Below, piece by piece: positions 1 through 10,814 of a stretch of 64,000 bases of DNA; position 1 is the stretch's first letter; each line of letters starts with the position of its first letter. The stretch is from NCBI RefSeq assembly GCF_012273895.1, contig NC_052106.1:744001-808000 (forward strand), read 5' to 3'. The stretch is from Zerene cesonia. Its lineage: Eukaryota; Arthropoda; Insecta; Lepidoptera; Pieridae. Under the pieces are notes generated by a model. That model was not told the DNA's origin and did no database searches. It was given only the letters and a program-made list of their open reading frames with translations. Made by a program: the position numbers and the translations under genes.

Positions 1-49
1 AAAAAGTTGAACCATCGAGGCGGATTATTGCATATACTGGAGACACGTT

Positions 50-219
50 TCCTCTTCCTCACTTTTCCCCGCCCATTCCGTCTTTCCAGTTGTCAATCCT
101 TTCTTTATCCCTTAGCGGGCAGCGCATTTGAAGGGGCACTACCTCTGCGAATCTTCTTGGTCTGTTGTGATAGCTAACCATCAGGCGAACCACCAGCACG
201 CTTATGGCATTAAAAAAAC
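50..219 (+). mobile_element. SINE-like family A, partial copy
   Basis: This segment aligns by eye with the 3' half of the family whose fullest copy is at 18609-18950. Shared blocks are the pyrimidine-rich CTTTCTTTATCCCTT, the CATCAGGCGAACCACCAGC block and an A-run at the right end. The poly(A) end puts the element on the plus strand. Its 5' portion is missing or too diverged to see. Confidence 0.6.
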
Positions 220-1440
220 ATCATACTACGCTGATACAATATGAAGAACGGATTAACTACAAACAGAATCTATCGTATTTATTGTGTTAGTATGGATGGG
301 CTGTGGAGTAGTATAACCCGGTTAGGTTAGTTTTATATAAAACGCAATAAAAACGTGAATTCTAGATAATCTACCAGCTTGCCAACAAATAAAAATGAAA
401 ACGAAATTAGAACAAATAAAAGCACTAGAAATAGATGACCCAATAACAAATTACATATATAATTAAGGATCAACAATAAAATCATTTATATTATACTATA
501 CCTTAAAGCATATATTATAATGTAAAAAATACACTAAAACACTTTGATAAAAAACGCGACATATATCCACCCTCACCTTCATCACATGCAGGCCAGTCTC
601 TACGCGCCAAATACAAAACACGAGCTAAACACCGAATTACAATGATTACGCTACATCGACGAGCTGCCATCCCGTCAGTACCAGATGCGAGAGCAGTTAT
701 CTATTTACGTAAAGTGTACCAGTGGAGCGGACGCAATAACCATCCTCTGGCCGTGCTGTGACGCGCTTCCGACACACGACGGAATACCTAAATCCCGATT
801 TCCTTGGAAAACGAGCAACATCTGGCACTTGGGTTTCCTAGAGAGTTTCGGTAATATCGTCTCCGTTATTACGCTTTCAAAACACATGTTTGTATAGGGC
901 TAGCCTACGCTTTGAACTGTTTAAATTCCTACTCAACGGGATAATTAAATAAAAAATGTAAGTTATACATTTTCTAAAGGCGCATTAACTAATCCCTATA
1001 ATCTCTGTATGCTTTTACTATAAAACAAATAATCGTCATTAAGTGGTCAGCAGAGCTCGCCACCAGCATCCTGGTTGCGTGTCGTGACGCATTACGTTAT
1101 ATAAATGCGAAATTATTTCACTAATTGCCATAACTTACGCGTTTCCATGCCTCAATTACCAACTCAATTACTATTTAAAACTTGGCATCTACCTATATTC
1201 ACGTAATGATTTCTCAAATACGGTCAACCTAAATCATACCGACTATTTTTAAAATAGGCGTAAATATATAGAGAATAAATATAAAAATTCTAAATCACAT
1301 AAAATACGTATAAACTATCTATGGCCTATACTATTACTATATATATGTACAGCAATAAACGTCGCAAAACAAAAACTGAAACGATATAATATTACAAATT
1401 TCTACGTGTGAGTTGATTGTCATTGCTCATATCCCAAAAA

Positions 1441-1640
1441 TCACACTAATATTATAAATTTGAAAGTTTGTTTGTGTTGCATGCTTGTCCGTCAATCTGA
1501 AATTACAGAACGGACTTTGATAAAATTTGGTATACAGACATATGAGCTGACTTGGGTGATAAGATACTTTTTATTCCGATTAAATGCTCCCTTAGGATAA
1601 AATCAGAATCTTTATATCCAATCGGAGCCTAGTAAATAAT
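1441..1640 (+). mobile_element. Helitron-type non-autonomous element, diverged
   Basis: It starts with TC followed by ACTAATATTATAAATTTG and AAAGTTTGTTTG, the 5' signature shared by the Lep1-like copies in this window. Downstream it has the ACGGACTTTGATAAAATTTGG block and a GGATAAAATC block. A clean CTAGT 3' end is not obvious; CCTAGTAAAT near 1627 may be the remnant. Confidence 0.55.
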
Positions 1641-1849
1641 ATAAATAGTATCCTCTGACAAAAGGGACCTTTGCTAAAATAAAAAAAAAACTTGGTTTAG
1701 ATTGAATATAATAATATTCCTAGTTTTAAAAAACCGGCTTTAAGTAAACTAAATGGTCTCACTTGCTCTTTTACAGCGTAAACGTGGGGAATCTATTGAA
1801 ACCTGGTGATCTTAACATGAATTCAGAATAACCACATCAAATTATTATA

Positions 1850-1966
1850 TTGTCACCGATCCTAGATAAGTGTATAAAGTTTGAATTGAATTGGTCCATT
1901 CAAAATGGGTGATAATCGAAGAGTTGACTACATACAAACATACAGGTGAAGCTAATAAAAGCATGT
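1850..1966 (-). repeat. Interspersed repeat family E (TATGTTTGTATGTA type)
   Basis: The segment contains AAGTTTGAATTGAATTGG, a CATACAAACATACAGGTGAAG block and GCTAATAAAAGC. The reverse complement of these blocks recurs at 22220-22365 and 61054-61215, and the same orientation recurs at 25955-26095. Four diverged copies in one window support an interspersed repeat. I cannot assign a class. Confidence 0.5.
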
Positions 1967-1992
1967 GAAAGTTTAAGATATAAATAAAAACC

Positions 1993-2160
1993 AACCTTTA
2001 CGTAGTGGCAGCAGCGTAGGCTTCTTATTCGACGCAGACATCATATGTCGTTCGAATCTCATTGGCAGATTGGCTCCGTTACATGCCTGCAATGTGAACA
2101 ATGAATTGTATGTTTGCATATTCCTTAAATTATCTATAACGGAAACCACTATAACAAGTA
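1993..2160 (+). mobile_element. Possible tRNA-derived SINE remnant
   Basis: A B-box-like GTTCGAATCTC at about 2052 follows a G-rich stretch with GTAGTGGCAGCAGCGTAGGC, and the downstream body holds TGCCTGCAATGTGAACAATG. The spacing of A-like and B-like boxes is compatible with a degraded tRNA head, but the A box is a poor match. I cannot fold a full cloverleaf. Confidence 0.3.
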
Positions 2161-2229
2161 AAAATGGGATGGAAACTAAGATATAAAGTTAACGCTTAGG
2201 TGATCCAGACGTTCTTTCAATTAATCCTA

Positions 2230-2438
2230 TCCTACTAATATTATAAATGCGAAAGTTTGTGAGGATGGATGTATGTGTATGTTTTTTACTCTTACACACA
2301 AAAAAACTACCGAACCGATTGCAATGAAAATTGGTATGTAAATAGATGGACAACTAGAATAACACACAGGCAACTTTTTATAGCGCTATTCCTACGGGAT
2401 ACGGAATAACGCGGGTGTAACCACGGGGCGCAGCTAGT
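2230..2438 (+). mobile_element. Lep1-type Helitron, near full length
   Basis: The element begins TCCTACTAATATTATAAATG and ends GGCGCAGCTAGT. Internal blocks are GAACCGATTGCAATGAAAATTGG, GGAATAACACACAGG, TTCCTACGGGATACGG and a GCGGGTG...ACCACGG segment. The TC start and CTAGT end fit the TC...CTRRT termini of Helitrons. It carries no coding capacity and would depend on a helicase source elsewhere. It is closely related to the copies at 18277 and 33239. Confidence 0.8.
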
Positions 2439-4870
2439 CAAATATAATATTTCACGACTGTCATCAATACAAATAGTACCTAAACTACAAAATCCACGTA
2501 ACACTAACTGTAGAACCACATATACTCAACAATATTTTTAGAGAGCTATAAAGATTCTTAACAACACTGCTCCATCTACATTTTAATCTAAATTTAAAAC
2601 AACTATTAGCCAAATAGCATTTATAACAACAGCATCAACTACCGATCAATAATGCATTTATTAAATAATAACAACCATATATAAGATTCCTTATGAAAAA
2701 CATAGAACTGATCAAAAGTAAGGTTAACAAGCTATGCTCATGACACACAATAGCAAATGCCAATAACACATTTGTCATATTCGCATTGCACATGGCCATC
2801 ATTCCTTCACGTATTGTCATTTCCGCATATCATAAGATACAAACACAAATGTATCGTTAGCTGGAGCGACATCGCTCCCTTAATACGTACCTACCTGATT
2901 AAAAAGTATCCAATGTGATAATACGGACTATAAACCTACCTCGAAAAAATATCGAATCATTTTTGTGTGAATCAGTAACAAACATACGTTTATCCATTCT
3001 TAGAAACCTTAACTATGCATTTAAAGTGTATCATTTAAGATCAACTAGTTTAGGACATTGTGGATTCGCTTGCTTGAACTTGATCGTGTGCCCGCTGTCA
3101 CCTGTTAAAACTAACGAGGACAAATGGCAAGCAGAAAGAGAATTTGAGGGATCGCTTCATGAAAACGCAACTACAAATCCGCTCCACACCGACCCGTAAT
3201 CGGGTCAGCAGACAGATCATCAACCGTAGCGCCATATCGAGCGCAGATTGACCGAAAACGAACTGCTTTTTGCCTATATACGACAAGTGCATAGAAGGCA
3301 AGCACTATCTATGCTACATAGTACATAGCTATTCCCACAGCAATGAATTAAATAATAAAAAGCAGTCCCCAGTGCGCCGGCTGTACTTGGGCACGATTTA
3401 ATAGCTGCGTGTCAATCTCTCAGCGACCTTAAAAGGGATGTGGAGAAAAAGGGCAAAATGATATGTCAACGAGAGAGCGTGTAGACTGTGGGTGTAGGGT
3501 GTGCACGCACCACTCTCGGTATATTATAACTTTTTTATTATTTCTGTGAGACACATGCCGGCATGTAAGCGGACGCGGGTGTGATTGAATTTGAGAAAGG
3601 TAATTATTTGCTTTAGGTAGCGCGTGTGAGAAAAGAGATTAAATTTTTGTACTCTTCATTAGTAGTACAAAAAGAGAAATGTATGATGTAAATAGATCTA
3701 TAAATGACTTCAGGAAGCTACATCATTTAGGCGTGTTACCTATATGAACGATATTTAATTTTGATGTTGATATTTAATTCGATGTTTAGAACATTTAGTT
3801 GTTTCTTGCTTACGGCTTTACTTATATCATACAAAGCAGCGACTAAAAATAGTATTACAATATTATTTAATGAATATTATCTTACACAACGATCTACACA
3901 ACCTAATTAAGTTTCAACACAAAAAACTAATCATTCAAGTCAAGTAAGGAGATCTCTGCCATCATAGCCACCCTACAAGTAGATAATAGATGCAAACAGA
4001 CACCGGCTCGTTGGCCTGTACAAACGGACAAACAGGCAAACACACAAACAGCGTCTGTTTGCCCGGCGCGCACAATATTTGAGCACAATTTGAAGGTACG
4101 ACGCGTCCGCCCAATTAGCGGCTAGAATCTCGGCGACATTTCGGGACTGGGATATTCTTAAACAAACAAATAAACATACCAACGTGACTCTTGTACTTGG
4201 TGGACGATTATTTTTCGGTACATAAGAGTGTTGGTACGTGGTGTCTGCTATTTGCTCTCAGTGAGAACGTCGAAAGTTTGGAAGTTTTAATTTATTTTAC
4301 ATAAACTACAAATGACAAGGGATAATTTTATTTACCGATCCAGATACAACAAAAATATAAGGTTATATGATATAGAAAGCAATAGTATGAACGAAAACAA
4401 ACCACTATTCGATAGGAAAGCGAATATACCTACTCTATCGCACCGCGGAAGGCGAGTACCCCCCACACGACTCTACTAATTAATACCCAAGCGTGGATAC
4501 ACACTGGACATTAACAAACTAACGGATATATTTATACGCGAGCTGTAGAAAGCGCCAGCCGCACTATATACGGCTTTGCTCGCTTCCAAGTTTCAAACGC
4601 AAAAGGCTTTCACATACAATATTAATACACCATAATTATAAACTCAGAAGAAGTATCTTATGATAACTGCTATACTTATAAGACCGTTTAATTAATGTTG
4701 TTATCGTTTTGTGTCTTGAATTTGCTGTTGTGGCAGAATAGATGAATAGATGGAATAACTCTTTATATATTTATATAATATTTATTAAAAGTTAGGTTGC
4801 AATTCTTACGAGTCTCGTAACAGCTGTAACGAATTTCGCAACACGCAACATTTTCCCACCAATATCTATA

Positions 4871-4918
4871 TTTTTTTTTGTGTCATAGCGGACAACTGAG
4901 CTGGTGGTTAGCCTGCAT
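4871..4918 (-). mobile_element. SINE-like family A, short 3' fragment
   Basis: A T-run followed by TGTCATAGCGGACAACTGAG and CTGGTGG matches the 3' end of family A in minus orientation, where the poly(A) tail reads as T on the plus strand. Only about 50 bp are recognisable, as expected for a heavily 5'-truncated insertion. Confidence 0.55.
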
Positions 4919-5400
4919 TACATTAAAATGAAACAGAAGAGAATATATCAAGACATCTGTTATAAAAATTACCGCGACGTTTTGAACACCCCTCCCTTAA
5001 TAAAAATGTTTAAATTTCTAGCATTTAATTACTTATTACAGCATCGATATAAATAATATTTAGTTCATGTTGCATGATAAGATTATCTTAAAGATAAATA
5101 CAAAAATAGAACAAAAAATGCAGTACATACAAGATTAATTAAAAACTGAGTTGTTATTTGTATTTTATTTCCTTATAAAACAAGGAGTGTCATTGTTACT
5201 CTACTAACCTTTGGGTTCTTATTAAAAACTTAATAAATAGATAAAATTATCAAACCTTCACAATTACACGTACAAACCGTCAAGAAAATCCAAGCAGCCC
5301 ATATCGAGCATGTAATTAAGCTCCGCTTAAAAGCGCCAGTTAATAAAAATACCTCCATGTAGGCATAACAAAGCATTTATTTATGTGCACGGCGAGCGGC

Positions 5401-5435
5401 TCAGTCGCGACAAAGGAGCCACTCTAAACGGACGT
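5401..5435 (+). promoter_or_regulatory. Inr + DPE core promoter (TSS at 5403)
   Basis: TCAGTC at 5401-5406 matches the insect initiator TCAKTY exactly, with A+1 at 5403. GGACGT at 5430-5435 matches the downstream promoter element RGWYVT exactly and sits at +28 to +33, the spacing required in Drosophila. No good TATA box stands at -30; only an AT-rich TTTATTTAT lies upstream. The surrounding 250 bp are much more GC/CpG-rich than their neighbourhood. That this promoter is active is inference. Confidence 0.5.
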
Positions 5436-5620
5436 GTCGCGCTGCCGTGTCAGACATAGCGACACGGTTTTGCTCTTGCGCCCGACATTTTTGTTACAAT
5501 ACCCGTTTTTCACGGCCGCTTCTCGCCTTTGCCGGAATTTAAACGATCGATTTTCAAGTTGACTCGACGGGAAGTAGTGTTTTGCTATCGGGTTGACGTG
5601 CGGCGGTTTAGTTTTCGAAT
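5403..5620 (+). other. Putative non-coding first exon of an unidentified gene
   Basis: From the predicted start at 5403 the sequence runs 218 nt without a single ATG, then meets a strong splice-donor match (GAAT|GTAAGA, GT at 5621-5622). An ATG-free leader of this length is unusual for random sequence, where about three would be expected. The body is CpG-rich and holds a 7-bp inverted repeat (CCGTGTC...GACACGG). No coding exon that I can recognise follows on the plus strand before RpL34, so the downstream gene is unknown. It might be a long-intron gene or a lncRNA. Confidence 0.35.
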
Positions 5621-5892
5621 GTAAGAATTAAAACGACCGACATCTTTCTTATTTATGCTGCAAGCGACAATGATAGTCAATGATGTAGTCAATAAAGTAG
5701 GTGAAGTGAGATGTCTAGGCATTACGTGTATCGTCTTGCCAATGAAAATTTTATAGAAAACTAGTAGGAAAGCGGTTTCCGATACCGGAGGACTACTACT
5801 AGAAAATCAAAACCTACGTAATCTACTATTAAGGTCTACTTCTATTATGTTTCGATTATCTTAATAAAACTGGTCAACGAAATTTTATTATG

Positions 5893-5945
5893 CAACTAGC
5901 TTTCGCCCGCGGATTTACCCGTGTGGAATTAGGATATTTACAAAT
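5893..5945 (-). mobile_element. Helitron-type 3' terminal fragment
   Basis: AACTAGCTTTCGCCCGCGGA with ACCCGTGTGGAATTAGG is, on the minus strand, the terminal block ending in AGCTAGT that many lepidopteran repeats share. Only about 50 bp remain recognisable before the sequence diverges. Confidence 0.5.
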
Positions 5946-5978
5946 GATTTAGAGATTATTCCTGTCCAATCATGTCAT

Positions 5979-6006
5979 ATTTATTTATTTATTTATTTAT
6001 TTATTA
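5979..6006. repeat. (TTTA)n microsatellite
   Basis: About seven tandem TTTA units lie just left of the 1,000-N assembly gap. Confidence 0.85.
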
Positions 6007-6134
6007 ATTATGAATTTCCAACAAAGGACACAGTTCACATTTACAAAAAAGCCTGGCACATTCATTGATTACTGCACCTTCAATTATAGGAAATTACAAC
6101 ATTCTCGTTAACGTCAAGTGTGATAGAACAATAA

Positions 6135-7134
6135 NNNNNNNNNNNNNNNNNNNNNNNNNNNNNNNNNNNNNNNNNNNNNNNNNNNNNNNNNNNNNNNNNN
6201 NNNNNNNNNNNNNNNNNNNNNNNNNNNNNNNNNNNNNNNNNNNNNNNNNNNNNNNNNNNNNNNNNNNNNNNNNNNNNNNNNNNNNNNNNNNNNNNNNNNN
6301 NNNNNNNNNNNNNNNNNNNNNNNNNNNNNNNNNNNNNNNNNNNNNNNNNNNNNNNNNNNNNNNNNNNNNNNNNNNNNNNNNNNNNNNNNNNNNNNNNNNN
6401 NNNNNNNNNNNNNNNNNNNNNNNNNNNNNNNNNNNNNNNNNNNNNNNNNNNNNNNNNNNNNNNNNNNNNNNNNNNNNNNNNNNNNNNNNNNNNNNNNNNN
6501 NNNNNNNNNNNNNNNNNNNNNNNNNNNNNNNNNNNNNNNNNNNNNNNNNNNNNNNNNNNNNNNNNNNNNNNNNNNNNNNNNNNNNNNNNNNNNNNNNNNN
6601 NNNNNNNNNNNNNNNNNNNNNNNNNNNNNNNNNNNNNNNNNNNNNNNNNNNNNNNNNNNNNNNNNNNNNNNNNNNNNNNNNNNNNNNNNNNNNNNNNNNN
6701 NNNNNNNNNNNNNNNNNNNNNNNNNNNNNNNNNNNNNNNNNNNNNNNNNNNNNNNNNNNNNNNNNNNNNNNNNNNNNNNNNNNNNNNNNNNNNNNNNNNN
6801 NNNNNNNNNNNNNNNNNNNNNNNNNNNNNNNNNNNNNNNNNNNNNNNNNNNNNNNNNNNNNNNNNNNNNNNNNNNNNNNNNNNNNNNNNNNNNNNNNNNN
6901 NNNNNNNNNNNNNNNNNNNNNNNNNNNNNNNNNNNNNNNNNNNNNNNNNNNNNNNNNNNNNNNNNNNNNNNNNNNNNNNNNNNNNNNNNNNNNNNNNNNN
7001 NNNNNNNNNNNNNNNNNNNNNNNNNNNNNNNNNNNNNNNNNNNNNNNNNNNNNNNNNNNNNNNNNNNNNNNNNNNNNNNNNNNNNNNNNNNNNNNNNNNN
7101 NNNNNNNNNNNNNNNNNNNNNNNNNNNNNNNNNN
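6135..7134. other. Assembly gap, 1,000 N
   Basis: Exactly 1,000 consecutive N, a conventional placeholder for a gap of unknown size. Any open frame drawn through it is an artefact. Confidence 0.98.
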
Positions 7135-7204
7135 ACTTTAAACTAGTAAATTTAATTTAATAAACGGGAGCAATTATACACACTGTTTCTAACGTAACGT
7201 TCTG

Positions 7205-7362
7205 AACAATTTGTGAAGGGAAAATATCCCAAGGGAGAATTTAATCGGGATAAAAAGTCAGCTCATACCCGGTCTGTATACATGGTATAAAATAGGATAT
7301 ATACTCCCTGGAGATAAAATAGGAATCTTGATATCCGGGCGGAAACAGGTCGAGTGTCTAGT
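7205..7362 (+). mobile_element. Helitron-type element, 3' part
   Basis: The blocks AAAATATCCCAAGGGAG, GGGATAAAAAGTCAGCTCAT and GTCTGTATACATGG are followed by CGGGCGGAAACAGG and a terminal GTCTAGT. These resemble the internal and 3' parts of the diverged element at 1441. The 5' end is lost near or inside the preceding gap. Confidence 0.45.
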
Positions 7363-8120
7363 AGTCAATAAAACAAAAATATTGTTTAATCGTTCCACTT
7401 ACATAACATTATAGATAATTTCAGTACAATTATATTTAAATATTACTAATTTTCATTGTACTAATTCATTAACGAACGAAATGACTGAAATAACACTCAA
7501 ACGCGCAACAAAATATTCAATATCGAGAAATTTGCTATCCAAATAATACAAATAATACCTACCAACCAACCTACCCGTACAATACAAAAAGCAGAAATCA
7601 AAATAACTCATATTCCATACCGCATAACCGGGTCCCTTTGAGCACGAATCAAGATCTCATTGGGAATTTATAATAAAATCACAACCATTGTATGGGGACC
7701 GGTACGATGACTGCCCTTGTGTTTTGCGCTGCGCCGGCGCTGGGCTTAACATTGACCACGGCGCCGCGCATGCGCCGCTCGACGAATAGCAAATACTACG
7801 CGCTGTGCGGCCCGCTATCAGTATCTAGATGGTCGAGGCAATGTGTAAAAAAAAAACTTTCGTTTAAGCACATAAAGACAGCATATATTTATGAATTATG
7901 GACAGATATGAAATATGAAGGTGAAATATCATGGACGGTGGGGAAGTTATCGAATAATTTGCATATTAACAGTGATATTTTTTTTTAGGCTATTATAGCA
8001 GTCGTGAGAATAGAGCTCACAATATACAAATTATATTAAGAGTCGAGAGTTTCTTGGACAGCAAATAGTGCGTGACGATACATTTACCATTGCACCTATT
8101 ACTAAGTTGTAGGATACTTT

Positions 8121-8320
8121 TAATTTTTAGTTTTATAGCATTGAAATGCTTTATAAATGAGAAATTTTGAAAGAATAGAAAAAAATTGATCACGAGGCAG
8201 GATACGAACCTGCGTTTCTTGCCTAACCGTAGCAACGCCTAGCCTCTCGGCCACCCGTGATCCTGCCACAGTAATCCTGCCTCGTGATCAAATTTTTTCT
8301 ATTCTTTCAAAATTTCTCAT
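8121..8320 (-). mobile_element. tRNA-derived SINE with inverted 5' duplication, flanked by TSD
   Basis: The insert is bounded by a perfect 13-bp direct repeat, TGTAGGATACTTT (8108-8120 and 8321-8333). On the minus strand it carries a tRNA-like head (8190-8260), a T7 run, and a 3' body ending CTATAAAACTAAAAATTA. At its 5' end lies an inverted copy of about 47 bp (8274-8320) that is the reverse complement of 8154-8203, so the element can fold back over the tRNA head. Two relatives, at 8523 and 58545, share the 3' body. Retrotransposition is inferred from the flanking duplication. Confidence 0.75.
8190..8260 (-). ncRNA. tRNA-like head of the SINE, intact cloverleaf
   Basis: Read on the minus strand, 71 nt fold as a tRNA. 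The acceptor TCACGGG pairs with CTCGTGA (one G-U). The D arm is GCC...GGC, and anticodon stem TTGCT pairs with GGCAA. The T arm GCAGG/CCTGC closes a TTCGTAT loop. The pol III A box TGGCCGAGAGG matches TRGYNNARNNG, and the B box GGTTCGTATCC has one mismatch to GGTTCGANTCC. The anticodon loop is ACGGTTA, with C instead of the universal U33, so decoding function is unlikely. A T7 run follows closely and could stop pol III. I call it a SINE head, not a tRNA gene. Confidence 0.65.
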
Positions 8321-8522
8321 TGTAGGATACTTTATTTAAATACTCTTAAAAAGTTTATGTTCACACATTTCCATTCTCTAACAATTCTAATTTCAAACCC
8401 ATTATATACTTGTAATTGTAGCAATGTATAATTCAACATATATGCGTAGTCAATATTACATAAACAGAAAACGTAATAAAATGTAAATTCGACAGAGAAA
8501 ATAGTAAAATGAATATAAACTT

Positions 8523-8605
8523 AATTTTTAGTTTTATAGCATTGAAATGCTTTATAAATGAGAAATTTTGAAAGAATAGAATAGGCCGAGAGGCTAGGCG
8601 TTGCT
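8523..8605 (-). mobile_element. Second tRNA-SINE copy, 5'-inverted and deleted
   Basis: The insert is flanked by a perfect 14-bp direct repeat, ATGAATATAAACTT (8509-8522 and 8606-8619). On the minus strand it consists of 22 nt of the tRNA head in inverted orientation joined directly to the 3' body (TATTCTTTC... to ...CTAAAAATT). The remainder of the head is missing. Inversion plus deletion at the 5' end is the signature of twin priming during target-primed reverse transcription. It lies about 200 bp from the first copy. Confidence 0.75.
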
Positions 8606-9141
8606 ATGAATATAAACTTCTTCAAGATCCATAAAACCAGCTCTTTGTAAAAAAGCGATGTCCGTGCGTCTCATGCATTAGACGTATAAAAATACGAGAG
8701 AAGTGACCAATCACCAATTACGATATTTGCGATTTATTACGTATTCACGGTTAAACCATCTTTATGGATGGACAGAAATGTTTCAACCGAGTGAATTGAA
8801 TTTTCACAGTTTATTAAGTTTTATGCGAAATCAATAAAAAAATTATGAAATCACATCCTTCGGCCAATAGCTATGAATTTGACTGAATTATGATTTTATT
8901 TTCGCGTAATCATAAATCAATGTCATTCCTACATACATATCTATATTTATTATACTATCTTGTATATTAACAAAACCATTATGGGTGAATCAACGCGAGT
9001 AGCATTGTATTTTATATGCTATAAGAATAAGTAAGCCTAAATTGATTTTTTTTTCTATTTATTGTAATGTTATTATAAATGTCAATACCTCTATTAAATG
9101 AAATAACTGTAATGATAGTGTGTATTATATGTGTTTTCAAA

Positions 9142-9160
9142 TAAATAAATAAATAAATAC
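9142..9160. repeat. (AAAT)n microsatellite
   Basis: A short tandem run of AAAT units, of no evident function. Confidence 0.7.
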
Positions 9161-9627
9161 GTTTCTTTACAGAACAATAAAAGAAACTTTATACACATTG
9201 TAGAAATTCCTCGTATCAATATATCCAATCACGTGACCATTTCGATCCAATCGAATTCACGAGCAGCTGGCTCGAAACAATTGTCTTGAGCCGTGTCAAA
9301 CAATTTAAAGCACTTCCACATTCCAGCATTAAAGCACTTAACGCTTGATTTACAGATACCGGAGCGATTAAGCACCAACAAAATAGTTATTATTACGAAA
9401 TCGAGACATTGTTCGAGCGGGTAGCGCTCATTGTGAACCAGAAATAGCCGAGTTACAAAATCCACGGCGATCCATAAAGCGCTTTATGGTTGAACGTAAA
9501 TGGCGCTGCCGTACATGGTGTGGAGATTAAACATGGTATTTCCGAGCGCATGCGCTTTGTTTCGTTTCGTACATATATTAAGAGTACCATCCTCGGATGC
9601 CGACAATCCGCGCATTACATTAGGGAC

Positions 9628-9943
9628 TTTTGTTTATGTCATAGTCAGCAAAGGGGCACCAGCCCAGCGACCCATCAGGGTCGCCTGGTGGTAGGCGCTA
9701 CCACAGCCCATGAACATTTGCAGAGACCTTACGTCTCTGCAAATGGATTACCAACTTCAAAAGGGGTAGGATAAAGAAAGCGTTCGTGAGGGGGACAAAG
9801 GTACGGACTGGGAAGATTAAGGAAAATGGGCCCCCTCACTCACCGAACGAAACATAGTATGTAATACAATTTCACGCCGATCTTCTGTGGAGGTGTGCTA
9901 CCTTCACCGGTGCGAGCTGGCACAATTCGTACCAAAGCGTTCT
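9628..9943 (-). mobile_element. SINE-like family A, near full-length diverged copy
   Basis: It shows the order of blocks seen in the best copy at 18609: TTATGTCATAGTCAGCA, GGCGCTACCACAGCCCATGA, ACATTTGCAGAGACC, AAATGGATTACC, CTCACTCACCGAACGAAACA, TTTCACGCCGATCTTCTGTG and GGTGCGAGCTGGCACAATTC. Several indels separate it from that copy. Minus orientation is taken from the tail side. Confidence 0.7.
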
Positions 9944-10769
9944 AAACTTCCAAGCGTTCTAAAAAGTTTATTTTTAAAATGACCGCATTAATTGTTACCA
10001 GAATGAATGAAATATGTAATATCTGTCATTGGCAACAAAAGAAATAGCTGTAAAAACATTTAAGGCCTCAATAAGTCACCACATATGATTCTGCTTTAAA
10101 AAAATTGCAAATGACTAGTACCTAATTTTATATTCATATCAAGCAATCTATCACCTATTGCAGAGTTTCGATATCGTAATCCGATGATCCGTTAAATGTG
10201 GATTAAAGATGACGTTTTCAACTTAGATCGATTTCTCGTACTTAAAAATTTTAACAAGGAAGCGATGCAAAATAAACTAGCGAAGCTGATATGTAGATTT
10301 TGGGTTAAAATCGAATATTGAAACCAGCAAGTCTCCAAACTATTATACAAAGCTACAATAAGCACAAGTTAACTAGTCTTCAGAAGCCAAAAAGAAAAAA
10401 AACCTCTTCACAAATGATTACAACCGACCACGACAAAAAGTAAAATGATAATGTTGCATGTTCATTACAATACATAAACGGCATTCCGTGCGCAAACAGC
10501 GACGCTAAGACGGTGATGTTTTTAACCCCATATCGATGGTAATGGGGAGATCGATGGTCCGTGACCGTATGGGCTCGTTTACGATTTAATCGACATCATT
10601 ATTGCGAGTTAATTACAAAATTGTATTACTAATTCAATAATATTCATAGTATTATCTTACTACAATTCTTCTACCGATTAAACATCTCTAACCATAATTC
10701 AAATCCTAGCAATATTAATATATTGCGCCAAGATTTAATTTAATTATTTATTTAAGATTAATTATATAA

Positions 10770-10814
10770 GCCGTCAAGAAACTCTGTAGAGCAACTACAG
10801 AGTTCCTTGTCGGC
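10770..10814. other. 20-bp-arm hairpin
   Basis: GCCGTCAAGAAACTCTGTAG and CTACAGAGTTCCTTGTCGGC are reverse complements except at two positions, and are separated by a 5-nt loop AGCAA. The structure is compact and more GC-rich than its surroundings. It could be a repeat-derived foldback or a structured transcript. The loop is short for a typical animal pre-miRNA. Confidence 0.6.

Larger units (their letters stand above)
1..5370. other. Gene-free stretch with scattered repeats
   Basis: No convincing coding exon is visible. Open frames here are under 100 codons and resemble nothing I know. Identifiable content is a SINE-like fragment at the left edge, Helitron-type copies near 1441 and 2230, a weak tRNA-SINE-like segment near 1993, a diverged repeat near 1850, and a short SINE-like fragment near 4871. 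The remainder (about 220-1440, 2440-4870 and 4920-5370) is AT-rich sequence in which I see nothing assignable. Confidence 0.7.

Noticed and set aside
6065..7141. 358-codon open frame
   Set aside because: It consists almost entirely of N from the 1,000-base gap.
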